Source of the DNA: a virus | Reading direction: 5' to 3' (one strand) | DNA length: 54,844 bases | Virus record (IMG/VR): IMGVR_UViG_3300032293_001351 | Location: 1-54,844 of that record | Part shown: one piece after another, positions 41,504 through 49,889 of the stretch | How the letters are laid out: each line of letters starts with the position of its first letter | How positions within the stretch are numbered: the stretch's first letter is position 1 | Position numbers and translations under genes: made by a program | Notes under the pieces: model-generated | The model's database searches: none | The model's input: the letters and a program-made list of their open reading frames with translations, nothing else | What the model was told of the DNA's origin: nothing

Positions 41504-42369
41504 TGTCTAAGTTTAACAATCAATTTGCTACTCAAAAACTTCGCCAAGAAATGTCTGTGACTGGTACTGGAGCTACTTTTACTCCTGGAACTGGTGAACA
41601 AACTGCTCCTAGAGCAACTAAGAAAGTAGTTAAAAAGAAGTTAACCCCAGAAGAAAAAGACGTCGAACCTAAATTAGCAGCAGGTAAAGCTAAAGTATAT
41701 ATGAAAGATAAATGGGGTTGGAAAGACGCTCCATCTGTTCCTAATCGTCCATCAAAAGGTGGTTTTATCTACAAACAATTATTTGAAGAGCTAAATGACT
41801 TTGTTAAAGAGAATAAACTCAATATAAAGAATATTGGAGACTTTAATTATAATATGAGTATGCTAGGTTTAGCGGCTCAACAAATGAGAGATGAACAAAT
41901 GTTTAATACTCTCGCTAAATTAAGATCTCAAACAGACTTAATGTCTGCTATAGCTATTCTTGATGAGATAAAAATGAAGATAGAAAATGCACAAAATCTA
42001 GATAGAATAACTAAAAAAGATGCATTAAAAGCAATAGAGAATATCAGAAATGAATATGAACCTGAGGAACAAGACGGTGATGAAGATAGCTATGATTGGT
42101 TTACTAATAGTAATATAAATGAAAGTTATTCTAAGTTTAAAACTGAAACTAAAACCAGAGGCAAATCAGATCAATTCCATCAAGCAGTTCGTGAAGTAAG
42201 AAGGAAGGTACAGGAAATTAATAGACTATTTGAATACGTAAGCCGCCTAAAATCAGAGCTATCTGAAGGTGAAGGTGGTCTTAAATATAAAATGCATACA
42301 GAAAAAGCCCTTGCAAAAATCAAGGAAATGGTTTCAGAACTTAATCAAAACATAAAAAAGTTTAAGTAA
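41503..42369 (+). CDS. Head-region protein sharing an 11-residue motif with the capsid protein (288 aa)
   Basis: Residues 23-33 are GATFTPGTGEQ, identical to residues 74-84 of the major capsid protein. After a basic linker (KKVVKKKLTPEEK) comes GWKDAPSVPNRPSKGGFIYK, then a helical middle and a C-terminal coiled coil (REVRRKVQEINRLFEYVSRL). INE and LSE strings are present. A protein of the prohead core or inner shell that mimics the capsid N-arm is one reading. Coupled on both sides. Confidence 0.78.
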   Translation: MSKFNNQFATQKLRQEMSVTGTGATFTPGTGEQTAPRATKKVVKKKLTPEEKDVEPKLAAGKAKVYMKDKWGWKDAPSVPNRPSKGGFIYKQLFEELNDFVKENKLNIKNIGDFNYNMSMLGLAAQQMRDEQMFNTLAKLRSQTDLMSAIAILDEIKMKIENAQNLDRITKKDALKAIENIRNEYEPEEQDGDEDSYDWFTNSNINESYSKFKTETKTRGKSDQFHQAVREVRRKVQEINRLFEYVSRLKSELSEGEGGLKYKMHTEKALAKIKEMVSELNQNIKKFK

Positions 42370-42497
42370 TGGCAAAAGCAAAAGGTTCAGGTGGCGCAGC
42401 TAAAGTTACATTTGGTAAAAGAAGAAAAGGAAAAGCACAAAAATCATTTAACAAACACGACCGTTCTGAAAAGAATTATCGTGGACAGGGAAGATAA
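42369..42497 (+). CDS. Very basic 42-aa protein
   Basis: ATG overlaps the previous stop (TAATG). The product is MAKAKGSGGAAKVTFGKRRK, then AQKSFNKHDRSEKNYRGQGR and TAA. Nearly a third is Lys/Arg with no hydrophobic core, so it probably binds DNA. Similar tiny basic proteins sit at this place in distant T4-like phages. A late-type motif overlaps the stop codon. Confidence 0.75.
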   Translation: MAKAKGSGGAAKVTFGKRRKGKAQKSFNKHDRSEKNYRGQGR

Positions 42498-42505
42498 ATA
42501 TTTAT
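42498..42505 (+). promoter_or_regulatory. ATATTTAT late-type motif before the core/protease genes
   Basis: Reads gataaATATTTATTAGc then ATG, 4 bases on: the closest fit to the shared consensus together with one of the shortest leaders. Confidence 0.55.
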
Positions 42506-42509
42506 TAGC

Positions 42510-44009
42510 ATGAGAACAATTGAATTATATCGTAAGCATAAAGCCGGTGAAGTAAGTCGTGAGAAGTTTCTTTACGAAGTACGCCGTGATAAAAATCTTC
42601 CTTGGGTAACCAATGTTACTTCTTTTGATGATGCTGTAAGAATCCTTAAAAATAAGGGCGTAATTAGTGAAGCTGAGATCAGTGAAAATTATGAAGTACA
42701 TTATTCAGATGGAGTTAGGCAATCTAAAAAGTTTAAAGATATAAATCAAGCTATGTCTTTTGCTAAGTCGTTGGTAAGTACTAATGACAAATTACAACAC
42801 GTAGATATATTTAAAGCAGGACCTAATTTTAATTCAACAGCAGATACTGATGCAGTAGTTGCTTGGTGGGGAGACGGTTCTTTTATGGATAATAAGTCAA
42901 AAAATGATCCAAAATTAGCTGCTAAAAAAATGTCTTTAAGCGAAGAAACTGATCAAGAAAGAGATACACGCCGCAAAGAGGGTGATAAAGAGATGGATCA
43001 AACTTTGTTGACTTTTTTAAAGAATTTAAACGATAAATCTCCTACAGACCATATCGCTCAAAAGATTAAAGATCAAGAAGCAGAGATGATTAAAAAATAT
43101 GGTTCTTTAAATGAGGTTGATAATAATATTCCTACAGATCCTGCAGTCGATAGAGTAAATCCGTACTTCTTGAAAAGAGGAGTGCAGATGTTATTAGCTA
43201 AAGAAAAAGAACTTACTAATGATTCATATATTAAAGCTCTAAATAAAGCTGCATCAATGCTTGAAAAGAATCCTCATGCATTTGATGAAGAGATGTTTGC
43301 TAATGCAAAAGATGTAGAAAAGGCAGATGCTAAGCTTGAAACTGAAGAAGTTAAAAAAGCTAATCATAAGAATAAGGCTAACGAAATGAAGAAAGTAAAG
43401 GTTAAATCCTTAAAAGAGTCTGCTATCGAAGACCTTACTACGCATCTTAAAAAAAAAGATTTAGTTAACGAAGATAGCCACTGGAAACATCATGTGGGTT
43501 CAGAAGTGCATACTCCTGATGGTCAAGGTAAAGTAATTGAAATAGTTGGTGGTACATTTACTGTTGAAATGAAAGATGGTACCCAAAAAGATTATCAGAT
43601 TAATACTGTAGATCATTTTACTCAAAAGTCACAAGAACAAGAGCCTACTCAAGGAGCGCAATCAGAACCAACTGTAAAAGATATGTGGGCAAACTGGGAT
43701 AAGAATCAAGCAAAACCTTTTGGTGGCATGGTAGGAGATCCTGAACAATTTAAAAAGCCTTTAGATTTATCTAAAATCAAACAATACATGGAAATGTATA
43801 AGGATGATAAAAAGAAAATGAAAAAACTTAAAGAGGTTTTAAAAAAATTGAAAGAAGCTTATGTTATAAAAACAGTTGGATCAAATACTGTTGTCGGAGC
43901 TGGAAAAAATGATAGTATGGGTAAAAACCAAGCTAAAGGAATAGAACAAAATACTGGAGAGCCATTAAAAATTGTAAATTTAAAAACAGGCCAAGAACAA
44001 AATGTCTAA
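42510..44009 (+). CDS. Prohead core-type protein with several protease-like sites (499 aa)
   Basis: N-terminal domain MRTIELYRKHKAGEVSREKF ... LPWVTNVTSFDDAVRILKNK is a conserved phage module. It is followed by ISEAE, LSEET, LNEVD, LKESA and LKEAY, all L/I-x-E strings at module boundaries. Middle parts are helical; residues about 330-370 form a small SH3-like beta module (GSEVHTPDGQGKVIEIVGG). Gene order before gp21 fits gp67/gp68/IP-type core proteins. Overlaps the protease start by 8 bases. Confidence 0.78.
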   Translation: MRTIELYRKHKAGEVSREKFLYEVRRDKNLPWVTNVTSFDDAVRILKNKGVISEAEISENYEVHYSDGVRQSKKFKDINQAMSFAKSLVSTNDKLQHVDIFKAGPNFNSTADTDAVVAWWGDGSFMDNKSKNDPKLAAKKMSLSEETDQERDTRRKEGDKEMDQTLLTFLKNLNDKSPTDHIAQKIKDQEAEMIKKYGSLNEVDNNIPTDPAVDRVNPYFLKRGVQMLLAKEKELTNDSYIKALNKAASMLEKNPHAFDEEMFANAKDVEKADAKLETEEVKKANHKNKANEMKKVKVKSLKESAIEDLTTHLKKKDLVNEDSHWKHHVGSEVHTPDGQGKVIEIVGGTFTVEMKDGTQKDYQINTVDHFTQKSQEQEPTQGAQSEPTVKDMWANWDKNQAKPFGGMVGDPEQFKKPLDLSKIKQYMEMYKDDKKKMKKLKEVLKKLKEAYVIKTVGSNTVVGAGKNDSMGKNQAKGIEQNTGEPLKIVNLKTGQEQNV

Positions 44010-44631
44010 ACAACTCTTAATAGAATACAACGCTTTCCAACCACTTCCTCAATCATTGACTGAAGGTCGTCGTTTAGCTAATGGTAATATGGTAGTATCC
44101 GGACTTGTTCAGGCTACTGATAAACCTAACGCAAATAGAAGAATATATCCTTATCAAACTTTATTTGAGCAAGTACAAAAATATATTGCTGGACCAATTG
44201 CAGAGAATAGAGCTTTAGGAGAACTAGATCATCCAGAGTCTTCTATTATTAACCTTAAAAATGTTAGTCATAATATAATAAGACTTTTCTGGGAAGGTAA
44301 AGATTTATATGGAGATGTTGAAATTCTTCCTACACCTTCTGGAAATATATTAAAAGAATTGTTTAAGAATAATATTACTGTTGGTATTTCATCTAGGGCT
44401 ATGGGTTCTGTTACTCCAATTGGTGAAGGTCTTGTTCAAGTTGAAGATGATCTAGATCTTATTTGTTGGGACTTTGTATCTACACCATCAACTTATGGTG
44501 CATACATGAAACCTGTAGCAGGATTAAGAGAATCAGTAGATCATACAATAATTCAACGTAAAGAAAGTAAAGTGCATCAATTAATATCAGATATTATCTG
44601 CTCCCAATCAGGTATTTGCTGTATTAAATAA
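44002..44631 (+). CDS. gp21: Prohead core protease, T4 gp21-like (209 aa)
   Basis: Herpesvirus/phage prohead serine protease (S78-like) layout: GELDHPES with His77, GISSRAMGS with Ser130/Ser131, and an acidic DDLDLICWDFV strand. gp21 digests the scaffold after L/I-x-E and also cuts itself and gp23. The protein itself has LTE before GRRLANG (cut would follow Glu21) and LRE before SVDH near the C-terminus, matching self-processing. Located between core and scaffold genes as in T4. Confidence 0.94.
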   Translation: MSKQLLIEYNAFQPLPQSLTEGRRLANGNMVVSGLVQATDKPNANRRIYPYQTLFEQVQKYIAGPIAENRALGELDHPESSIINLKNVSHNIIRLFWEGKDLYGDVEILPTPSGNILKELFKNNITVGISSRAMGSVTPIGEGLVQVEDDLDLICWDFVSTPSTYGAYMKPVAGLRESVDHTIIQRKESKVHQLISDIICSQSGICCIK

Positions 44632-45113
44632 TGGATAACTCACTAGAAATATTAAGGTTAAAGAAGTTAGCAGGACTTTTATCAGAAAGTGAAGTACATG
44701 AATTAGGTTTAAAAGACCTTGGTATTGGTGCTGCAATGGCAGCTAGTTCTATATTTGGTAGTCCACAACAAACTAAAGCTCAAGAACCTCAACAAATAGT
44801 GCAACAAGCTAGTGATGATATTGATATTACAAGTTCTAAAGCTGCAAAACAAATTGAAAAACAAGGTTATAAACCTGCAGCTGGTGGATTGCCTATTGAT
44901 ATATCTATAGAAAGACTGCAAGATATAATAGGTAAAGGAATGAAAATAGTACAAGGTAAAGGTGTAGGAACTACTCAATCAGCAGCACAAATGGCTGCAA
45001 CTCAAAAAGCAAAATCAAAAGCATCAGGCCAAATAACACAGACTAATATAACTTTCTATAAAACTCTAGATAACGGAAATATTGAAGTTATAGTATTTTT
45101 AGGTAGTAAATAA
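44631..45113 (+). CDS. Small head-region protein with leader-like N-terminus (160 aa)
   Basis: MDNSLEILRLKKLAGLLSES ends in L-S-E at residue 19. The 'LKKLAGL' piece also closes the scaffold protein (QKLAGIK). An Ala/Gln-rich middle follows (AAMAASSIFGSPQQTKAQEP), then Ala/Lys/Ser-rich sequence and a C-terminal strand pair (ITFYKTLDNGNIEVIVFLG). No known family. Overlaps the protease stop by one base and ends before a hairpin. Confidence 0.72.
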   Translation: MDNSLEILRLKKLAGLLSESEVHELGLKDLGIGAAMAASSIFGSPQQTKAQEPQQIVQQASDDIDITSSKAAKQIEKQGYKPAAGGLPIDISIERLQDIIGKGMKIVQGKGVGTTQSAAQMAATQKAKSKASGQITQTNITFYKTLDNGNIEVIVFLGSK

Positions 45114-45121
45114 AAAATATT

Positions 45122-45153
45122 TCTAAGTTTATGTATTTTACTACAAACTTAGA
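45122..45153 (+). other. Hairpin in the scaffold leader region
   Basis: TCTAAGTTT (45122-45130) pairs perfectly with AAACTTAGA (45145-45153) around a 14-base loop. There is no T-run, and the late-type motif begins at its 3' edge. It may act as an attenuator or 3' end of the upstream message. A second small stem, GCCAT (45170-45174) with ATGGC (45183-45187), follows in the 96-base leader. Confidence 0.5.
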
Positions 45154-45160
45154 TATTTAT
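45153..45160 (+). promoter_or_regulatory. ATATTTAT late-type motif before scaffold and capsid genes
   Basis: Reads ttagATATTTATGGtata, 96 bases before the scaffold ATG. The leader is far longer than at other copies and contains a stem at 45170-45187. Confidence 0.45.
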
Positions 45161-45256
45161 GGTATATGCGCCATGATCTAATATGGCACTACTATAAAAA
45201 AATCCTTATATTGCTTTCATAATCTAATAAGCAATCCCCGACACAATCTTATAAAC

Positions 45257-46288
45257 ATGAGCAAATTGTATCAAGACGCTATCCTTGATGCTAAAGCCTT
45301 AAGAGCATCTGCTATGGCAAACGCCAAAGCTGCGCTTGAAGAAGCTTTCGAACCTAAGATTCAAGAGATGCTTCGTTTGAAGTTATCTGAAGAATTGGAT
45401 GAAGTAGAAGATCTTAAAGAAGATGAGGCTGAAGTAGAACAAGATATAGCAAACATGGAAGAAACCTATTCTGAAGATGGAATGGAAGAAAACCTTGACA
45501 TCAATGAGGCTGAGTTAGAAGAAATTCTTGCTCAACTCGAAGAACTTTCTAACGTTGATGAAGTTGGCCACGATAAACCAGAAATGGAAGAGGCTAAGCA
45601 CGATGAAATGAAAGAAGAAAATTTAAACGAAGCTGAAGAAGAAGAAGCTGAAGAAGAAGAGGAAGAAGTTGAAGGTGGAGAAGAAGTTGGTGACGAAACT
45701 AAAATTATCGACATCACTCTTGGTGACCTTAAACAAGTTCTTCAATCTGTAATGGCCGGATCACAAGATATGGGCATGGACGTTCCTTCTGACGAAGCAG
45801 ACGCTGATTCTGAAGCTGAAGCTGAAATTTCATTAGACGAAATTCTTGCTGAACTTGAAGCAGAAGGTATTGAAGAAGCTAAAGATTCTGAACCTGAGCT
45901 TGAAGAGAAAAAGGAAGAAAAAGACGAAAAGAAAGACAAAGTAGAAGAAGAGCTTGAAGAAGCTAATGCTACTATTGAAGAACTTCGTCAAAGCCTACAA
46001 GAGGTTAATCTTCTTAATGCAAAATATCTTTACATGAATAAGTTGTTCAAAGCTAAGACTTTGACTGAATCTCAAAAAGTAAAAGTAATTAATGCTCTTG
46101 ATCGCGCTACATCTGTAACTGAGGTTAAGAACACTTTTGAAACTTTGAAAGAATCTTTCGAATCTAAAAAGCAACTTAAAGAATCAATTGGTTTTGCTTC
46201 ACAAGCAGCTGGTATAGCTCCTAAACAACCTATTATCGAGCAAGATAATATGATGAGTAGATGGCAAAAACTTGCTGGAATCAAATAA
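45257..46288 (+). CDS. gp22: Prohead scaffold protein, gp22-like (343 aa)
   Basis: Helical N-terminus (YQDAILDAKALRASAMANAK), then a very acidic Glu-rich centre (AEEEEAEEEEEEVEGGEEVG) and a Lys/Glu coiled coil near 215-250. The conserved C-terminus has LRQSLQEVNLLNAKYLYMNK, SQKVKVINALDRATSVTEVK and the final SRWQKLAGIK, as in gp22-type scaffolds. INE, LNE, LTE and LKE strings occur throughout, as expected for a scaffold destroyed by the protease. It lies between protease and capsid genes. Confidence 0.9.
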   Translation: MSKLYQDAILDAKALRASAMANAKAALEEAFEPKIQEMLRLKLSEELDEVEDLKEDEAEVEQDIANMEETYSEDGMEENLDINEAELEEILAQLEELSNVDEVGHDKPEMEEAKHDEMKEENLNEAEEEEAEEEEEEVEGGEEVGDETKIIDITLGDLKQVLQSVMAGSQDMGMDVPSDEADADSEAEAEISLDEILAELEAEGIEEAKDSEPELEEKKEEKDEKKDKVEEELEEANATIEELRQSLQEVNLLNAKYLYMNKLFKAKTLTESQKVKVINALDRATSVTEVKNTFETLKESFESKKQLKESIGFASQAAGIAPKQPIIEQDNMMSRWQKLAGIK

Positions 46289-46311
46289 CAAAAAACAAAA
46301 TTAATAACAAA

Positions 46312-47955
46312 ATGGCAAATTTAGTACAATCTTTATTGACTGAATCCGCTAATACAGCTTTCTCTGATCAACATGGTGTTGCTCAGCGTCTTGCTAAAAA
46401 GTGGAGCAAGTCAGGCCTTCTCGAGGGCATGCAAGATTACGACGCTAACAACATGGCGGTAATCCTCGAAAACCAAGCTAAACAGCTTGTAGTTGAATCT
46501 TCTAATACTAACGGTGGTCTTAATTCTGGCGGTGCTACCTTTACTCCTGGTACTGGTGAGCAGTGGGCTGGTGTAGCTCTTCCATTAGTTCGTAAGATCT
46601 TTGGTCAAATCGCTGCTAAAGAATTCGTTTCTGTACAGCCTATGAATCTTCCTGCTGGTTTGGTATTCTATCTTGATTTCCAATACGGAAACACTAAGAA
46701 TCCTTTCACTGCTGGTGATTCTATTTATGGTACTCCAAGTGCAAACTTTGGTAACCTTGCTGAAGGTGCTCTTTATGGTGCTGGTCGCTTTGGTTATTCT
46801 TTGAACCAATTTTCAGCTTCTGGCGTAACTGCTACTGCAGCTACTGCATCTTATGCTGAGATTGAATTCAATGTTAACTTTTCTGCATCTGTTGCTGCTG
46901 GTCAAGTTAAAAAACTTACTGTTGCAACTTCTTCTTTAACTACTCCAAATCTTGATGGAGTACGTGCATTTATTGTTACTTCTGGATCAGTATCTGTTGC
47001 TGATAACTTGCAGCAGTTTACTAGACTTAATGGTGCTAACATTGATTTCTTTGTTACTGCATCTACAGCAGAAATTCCAACATTGAATGCTTTTGTTGTT
47101 TATTATAACAAAGCTACTGATTTCAACAGTCGTGGTGATTTTGAAGATAGAACTGGTAACCCATCTGTTCCAAACAGTTTGTCTGCAACTTCTATCGTTA
47201 TCCCTGAGATCAATGTTCAAATGAAGTCTCAAACAATCAGTGCTAAAACTCGTAAGTTGAAAGCACAATGGACTCCAGAATTTGCACAAGACTTGAATGC
47301 TTACCATTCTCTTGACGCTGAAGCTGAATTGACTGGTCTTCTTTCTGAGCATATCTCTCTTGAGATTGACTTGGAAGTATTGGATATGTTAATTCAAAAC
47401 GCTCCAACTATTGAGTACTGGTCAGCTAAAGTTGGTGAGCAAATCAACTCAACAAACACTGCTTTCACAAGCAATACTGCTGGTGTTTATTACACTCAAA
47501 TGAGCTGGTTCCAGACTTTGGGTATCAAACTTCAGAAAGTATCTAATATCATCCATCAGCGTACTTTACGTGGTGGTGCTAACTTCATGGTAGTTTCTCC
47601 TTCTGTAGCTACAATTCTTGAGTCTATCCCAGGATTTGCTGCTGATACTGATGGTGCAGCTGATACAATGAAGTATGCTTTTGGTGTACAAAAAATCGGT
47701 CAGTTGAACAGCCGTTACAAGGTTTATAAAAACCCTTACATGCTTGAGAACGTTATCTTGCTCGGTTTCCGTGGCAATCAGTTCCTTGAGTGTGGCGCTG
47801 TTTACTCTCCATATGTTCCATTGATCATGACTCCACTTGTGTACGATCCAAATACCTTCACTCCAAGAAAAGGTATTATGACTCGTTACGCAATGACTAT
47901 GGTACGTCCTGAATACTATGGCTTGGTAGTAGTAGCTGATCTTAACGTAGTGTAA
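46312..47955 (+). CDS. gp23: Major capsid protein, T4 gp23-like (547 aa)
   Basis: Start chosen at MANLVQSLLTESA, which gives a T4-like N-terminal arm. The in-frame ATG at 46261 lies inside the scaffold gene. Conserved gp23 text: VALPLVRKIFGQIAAKEFVSVQPMNLPAGLVFYLDF, KLKAQWTPEFAQDLNAYHSLDAEAELTGLLS and YKVYKNPYMLENVILLGFRG. A V-V-E site at residues 60-62 corresponds in position to the gp23 maturation cut (after residue 65 in T4). LTE and LLE lie earlier in the arm. It forms the capsid hexamers. A strong terminator follows. Confidence 0.97.
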   Translation: MANLVQSLLTESANTAFSDQHGVAQRLAKKWSKSGLLEGMQDYDANNMAVILENQAKQLVVESSNTNGGLNSGGATFTPGTGEQWAGVALPLVRKIFGQIAAKEFVSVQPMNLPAGLVFYLDFQYGNTKNPFTAGDSIYGTPSANFGNLAEGALYGAGRFGYSLNQFSASGVTATAATASYAEIEFNVNFSASVAAGQVKKLTVATSSLTTPNLDGVRAFIVTSGSVSVADNLQQFTRLNGANIDFFVTASTAEIPTLNAFVVYYNKATDFNSRGDFEDRTGNPSVPNSLSATSIVIPEINVQMKSQTISAKTRKLKAQWTPEFAQDLNAYHSLDAEAELTGLLSEHISLEIDLEVLDMLIQNAPTIEYWSAKVGEQINSTNTAFTSNTAGVYYTQMSWFQTLGIKLQKVSNIIHQRTLRGGANFMVVSPSVATILESIPGFAADTDGAADTMKYAFGVQKIGQLNSRYKVYKNPYMLENVILLGFRGNQFLECGAVYSPYVPLIMTPLVYDPNTFTPRKGIMTRYAMTMVRPEYYGLVVVADLNVV

Positions 47956-47981
47956 TTTAACTCTACTATAGATTATAAAAG

Positions 47982-48007
47982 CCCAACCCCGTAAGGTTGG
48001 GTTTTTT
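47982..48007 (+). terminator. Rho-independent terminator after the capsid gene
   Basis: CCCAACC (47982-47988) pairs with GGTTGGG (47995-48001), loop CCGTAA, followed by TTTTTT (48002-48007). It isolates the highly expressed capsid message from phoH and the neck genes. Confidence 0.95.
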
Positions 48008-48022
48008 ATTTACTATTGATCA

Positions 48023-48030
48023 ATATTTAT
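48023..48030 (+). promoter_or_regulatory. ATATTTAT late-type motif before phoH and neck genes
   Basis: Reads tcaATATTTATTTGaaagg, 17 bases before the ATG at 48048 and just past the terminator. Confidence 0.5.
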
Positions 48031-48047
48031 TTGAAAGGCGTTATAAT

Positions 48048-48713
48048 ATGGTTGACAAAAGTGCTAAGCGTAGACCCAAGAATGAGATTAGGTTTCAAGT
48101 ACAACTTAATGAAGAACAAAAAGAAGCCAAATTAGTTATACTAAATAACAAAATAACTGTTTTAAAAGGACAAGCAGGTTCAGGTAAATCTTTAGTTGCA
48201 GCACAAATAGCACTTGATTTATTGTTTCGTAAAGAAGTTGAGAAAGTTATTTTAACAAGACCTGCAGTTACATCAGGTGAAGATATTGGTTTTTTACCCG
48301 GTTCTAAAGATGATAAATTAGCTCCTTATACAGCGGCTATATATGATAACATGTACAGATTATACAATAAGGAAAAGATAGATAAAGAATTAGCAGAAGG
48401 TAATATTGAAGTAATACCTTTAGCTTTTATGAGAGGAAGGAATTTAACTAATTGTTGCGTAGTAGTAGATGAAGGTCAAAATATAACTCATAGACAAATG
48501 GAGTTATTATTAGGTAGAATTTGTCAAGGTAGTAAAATGATTATATGTGGAGATACTGCTCAGATAGATTTAAAAGATAAAAAAATAAGTGGTTTTAATT
48601 TCATATGCACTAATTTTAAAGAAGTGCCAGGTTTTGCAGTAGTCACTTTGAAAACAAATCATCGTGATCCAATAGTAGAACATATTCTTGAAATATATAA
48701 AGCACACGATTAA
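48048..48713 (+). CDS. phoH: PhoH-like ATPase (221 aa)
   Basis: Walker A GQAGSGKS at 41-48, ILTRPAVTSGEDIGFLPG near 68-85, Walker B VVVDEGQN (Asp141-Glu142), GDTAQIDL and TNHRDPIVEHIL: the full PhoH signature. The start is set at MVDKSAKRRP; an upstream in-frame ATG at 47997 lies inside the terminator stem. PhoH proteins are predicted RNA-associated ATPases, very common in marine phages; role in infection unknown. Shares a TAATG junction with the neck gene. Confidence 0.95.
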   Translation: MVDKSAKRRPKNEIRFQVQLNEEQKEAKLVILNNKITVLKGQAGSGKSLVAAQIALDLLFRKEVEKVILTRPAVTSGEDIGFLPGSKDDKLAPYTAAIYDNMYRLYNKEKIDKELAEGNIEVIPLAFMRGRNLTNCCVVVDEGQNITHRQMELLLGRICQGSKMIICGDTAQIDLKDKKISGFNFICTNFKEVPGFAVVTLKTNHRDPIVEHILEIYKAHD

Positions 48714-49888
48714 TGGCATCTACAGCAACAACAGTAATATATGATGGAACTCCTGGAGCAATTTCAGGTTCTACTCCATTTGGTTTCTATGATTCAGATC
48801 CTAATTTCCAATCAGACGGTCCTAAAGTAGCAAACTATTGTGCTCGTAAGTTAGGATATCCTATAATGGAAGTAGAATTACAAGATATAAATTTTTATGC
48901 TTGTTTTGAAGAAGCTGTTTCTGTTTATGCAGAAGAACTTTATCAATCTAAAATAAAAGATAATTATCTTTCTTTAGAAGGTGCATCTACAGGATCATCT
49001 TTAAATAATACTGTAGTTGTTCCTAATTTAAATTCTATAATTACTGTAGCAGGAAATTACGGCACTCCAATTCAAGTAGGAGGATATGTTGATCAATATA
49101 AAGCACCTTTATACTTAACATCTAGTCAACAAACATATGATTTACAAGCATGGGCGCTATCAGGAAGTTTAATATCAACTGGAGATAGAATCTCTATTAA
49201 TAGAATATATTACGAAGGACAACCTGCAATTAATCAATATTACGATCCTTATATTGGAGGTAGTATTAACTATCAAGGTGCAACTGAAAACTTTGGTTGG
49301 GCAAGTTATTCTCCTGGCTTAAACTTTGTTTTGTTTCCTATTTATTGGGATATATCTAGAATACAAGAGATTGAAATGTCAAATAATGTTAGACGATCAA
49401 TGTACTCTTTTTCTATAACAAATAATAAATTAACCATATTCCCTTGGCCTGATAAAGATGGTATTGTTGTATGGGTTGATTATGCAAAAGAAAGTGAATT
49501 AAAAAGAATATCAGGAAATAGTCCTTATGGCAGTGATCAAAGTTTAATTACTAATCCTGGTTTAGCTCCTTATTCAAATATAACATATAGACAAATCAAT
49601 CATCCGGGTAGACAATGGATCTATGAATATACTTTAGCTTTAGCTTCAGAGCTTCTTGGTTTAATTAGAGGTAAGTATTCACAAATACCTGCACCTGGTT
49701 CAGAAGTTACTTTGAATGCTGCTGACTTGATTAGTAAAGGTCGTGAACAACAAACTGCTCTTAGAGAAAGACTTAGAGGTGATTTTGAAGATATGAGTCG
49801 TAGAGCACAATTAGAGCGTAAACAATCTGAAAATCAATCAATATCGAGTACATTAAATGAGGTGCCGATGTTTATATACATAGGATAA
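48713..49888 (+). CDS. gp13: Neck protein, gp13-like (391 aa)
   Basis: N-terminal PFGFYDSDPNFQSDGPKVAN leads into ARKLGYPIMEVELQDINFYACFEEAVSVYAEELYQ, the conserved gp13-type region that caps the portal. The middle is beta-rich (RISINRIYYEGQP), and the C-terminus is a basic helix (GREQQTALRERLRGDFEDMS). Follows phoH and precedes the gp14-like gene, as expected for head completion genes. Confidence 0.85.
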   Translation: MASTATTVIYDGTPGAISGSTPFGFYDSDPNFQSDGPKVANYCARKLGYPIMEVELQDINFYACFEEAVSVYAEELYQSKIKDNYLSLEGASTGSSLNNTVVVPNLNSIITVAGNYGTPIQVGGYVDQYKAPLYLTSSQQTYDLQAWALSGSLISTGDRISINRIYYEGQPAINQYYDPYIGGSINYQGATENFGWASYSPGLNFVLFPIYWDISRIQEIEMSNNVRRSMYSFSITNNKLTIFPWPDKDGIVVWVDYAKESELKRISGNSPYGSDQSLITNPGLAPYSNITYRQINHPGRQWIYEYTLALASELLGLIRGKYSQIPAPGSEVTLNAADLISKGREQQTALRERLRGDFEDMSRRAQLERKQSENQSISSTLNEVPMFIYIG

Positions 49889-49889
49889 T

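Noticed and set aside
46261-46311. Upstream in-frame start for the capsid protein
   Set aside because: It lies inside the scaffold gene; MANLVQSLLTE gives the expected N-arm and leaves a 23-base spacer.
47997-48047. Upstream in-frame start for phoH
   Set aside because: It would place the start codon inside the stem of the capsid terminator and add 17 residues not typical of PhoH; the ATG at 48048 follows a late-type motif.
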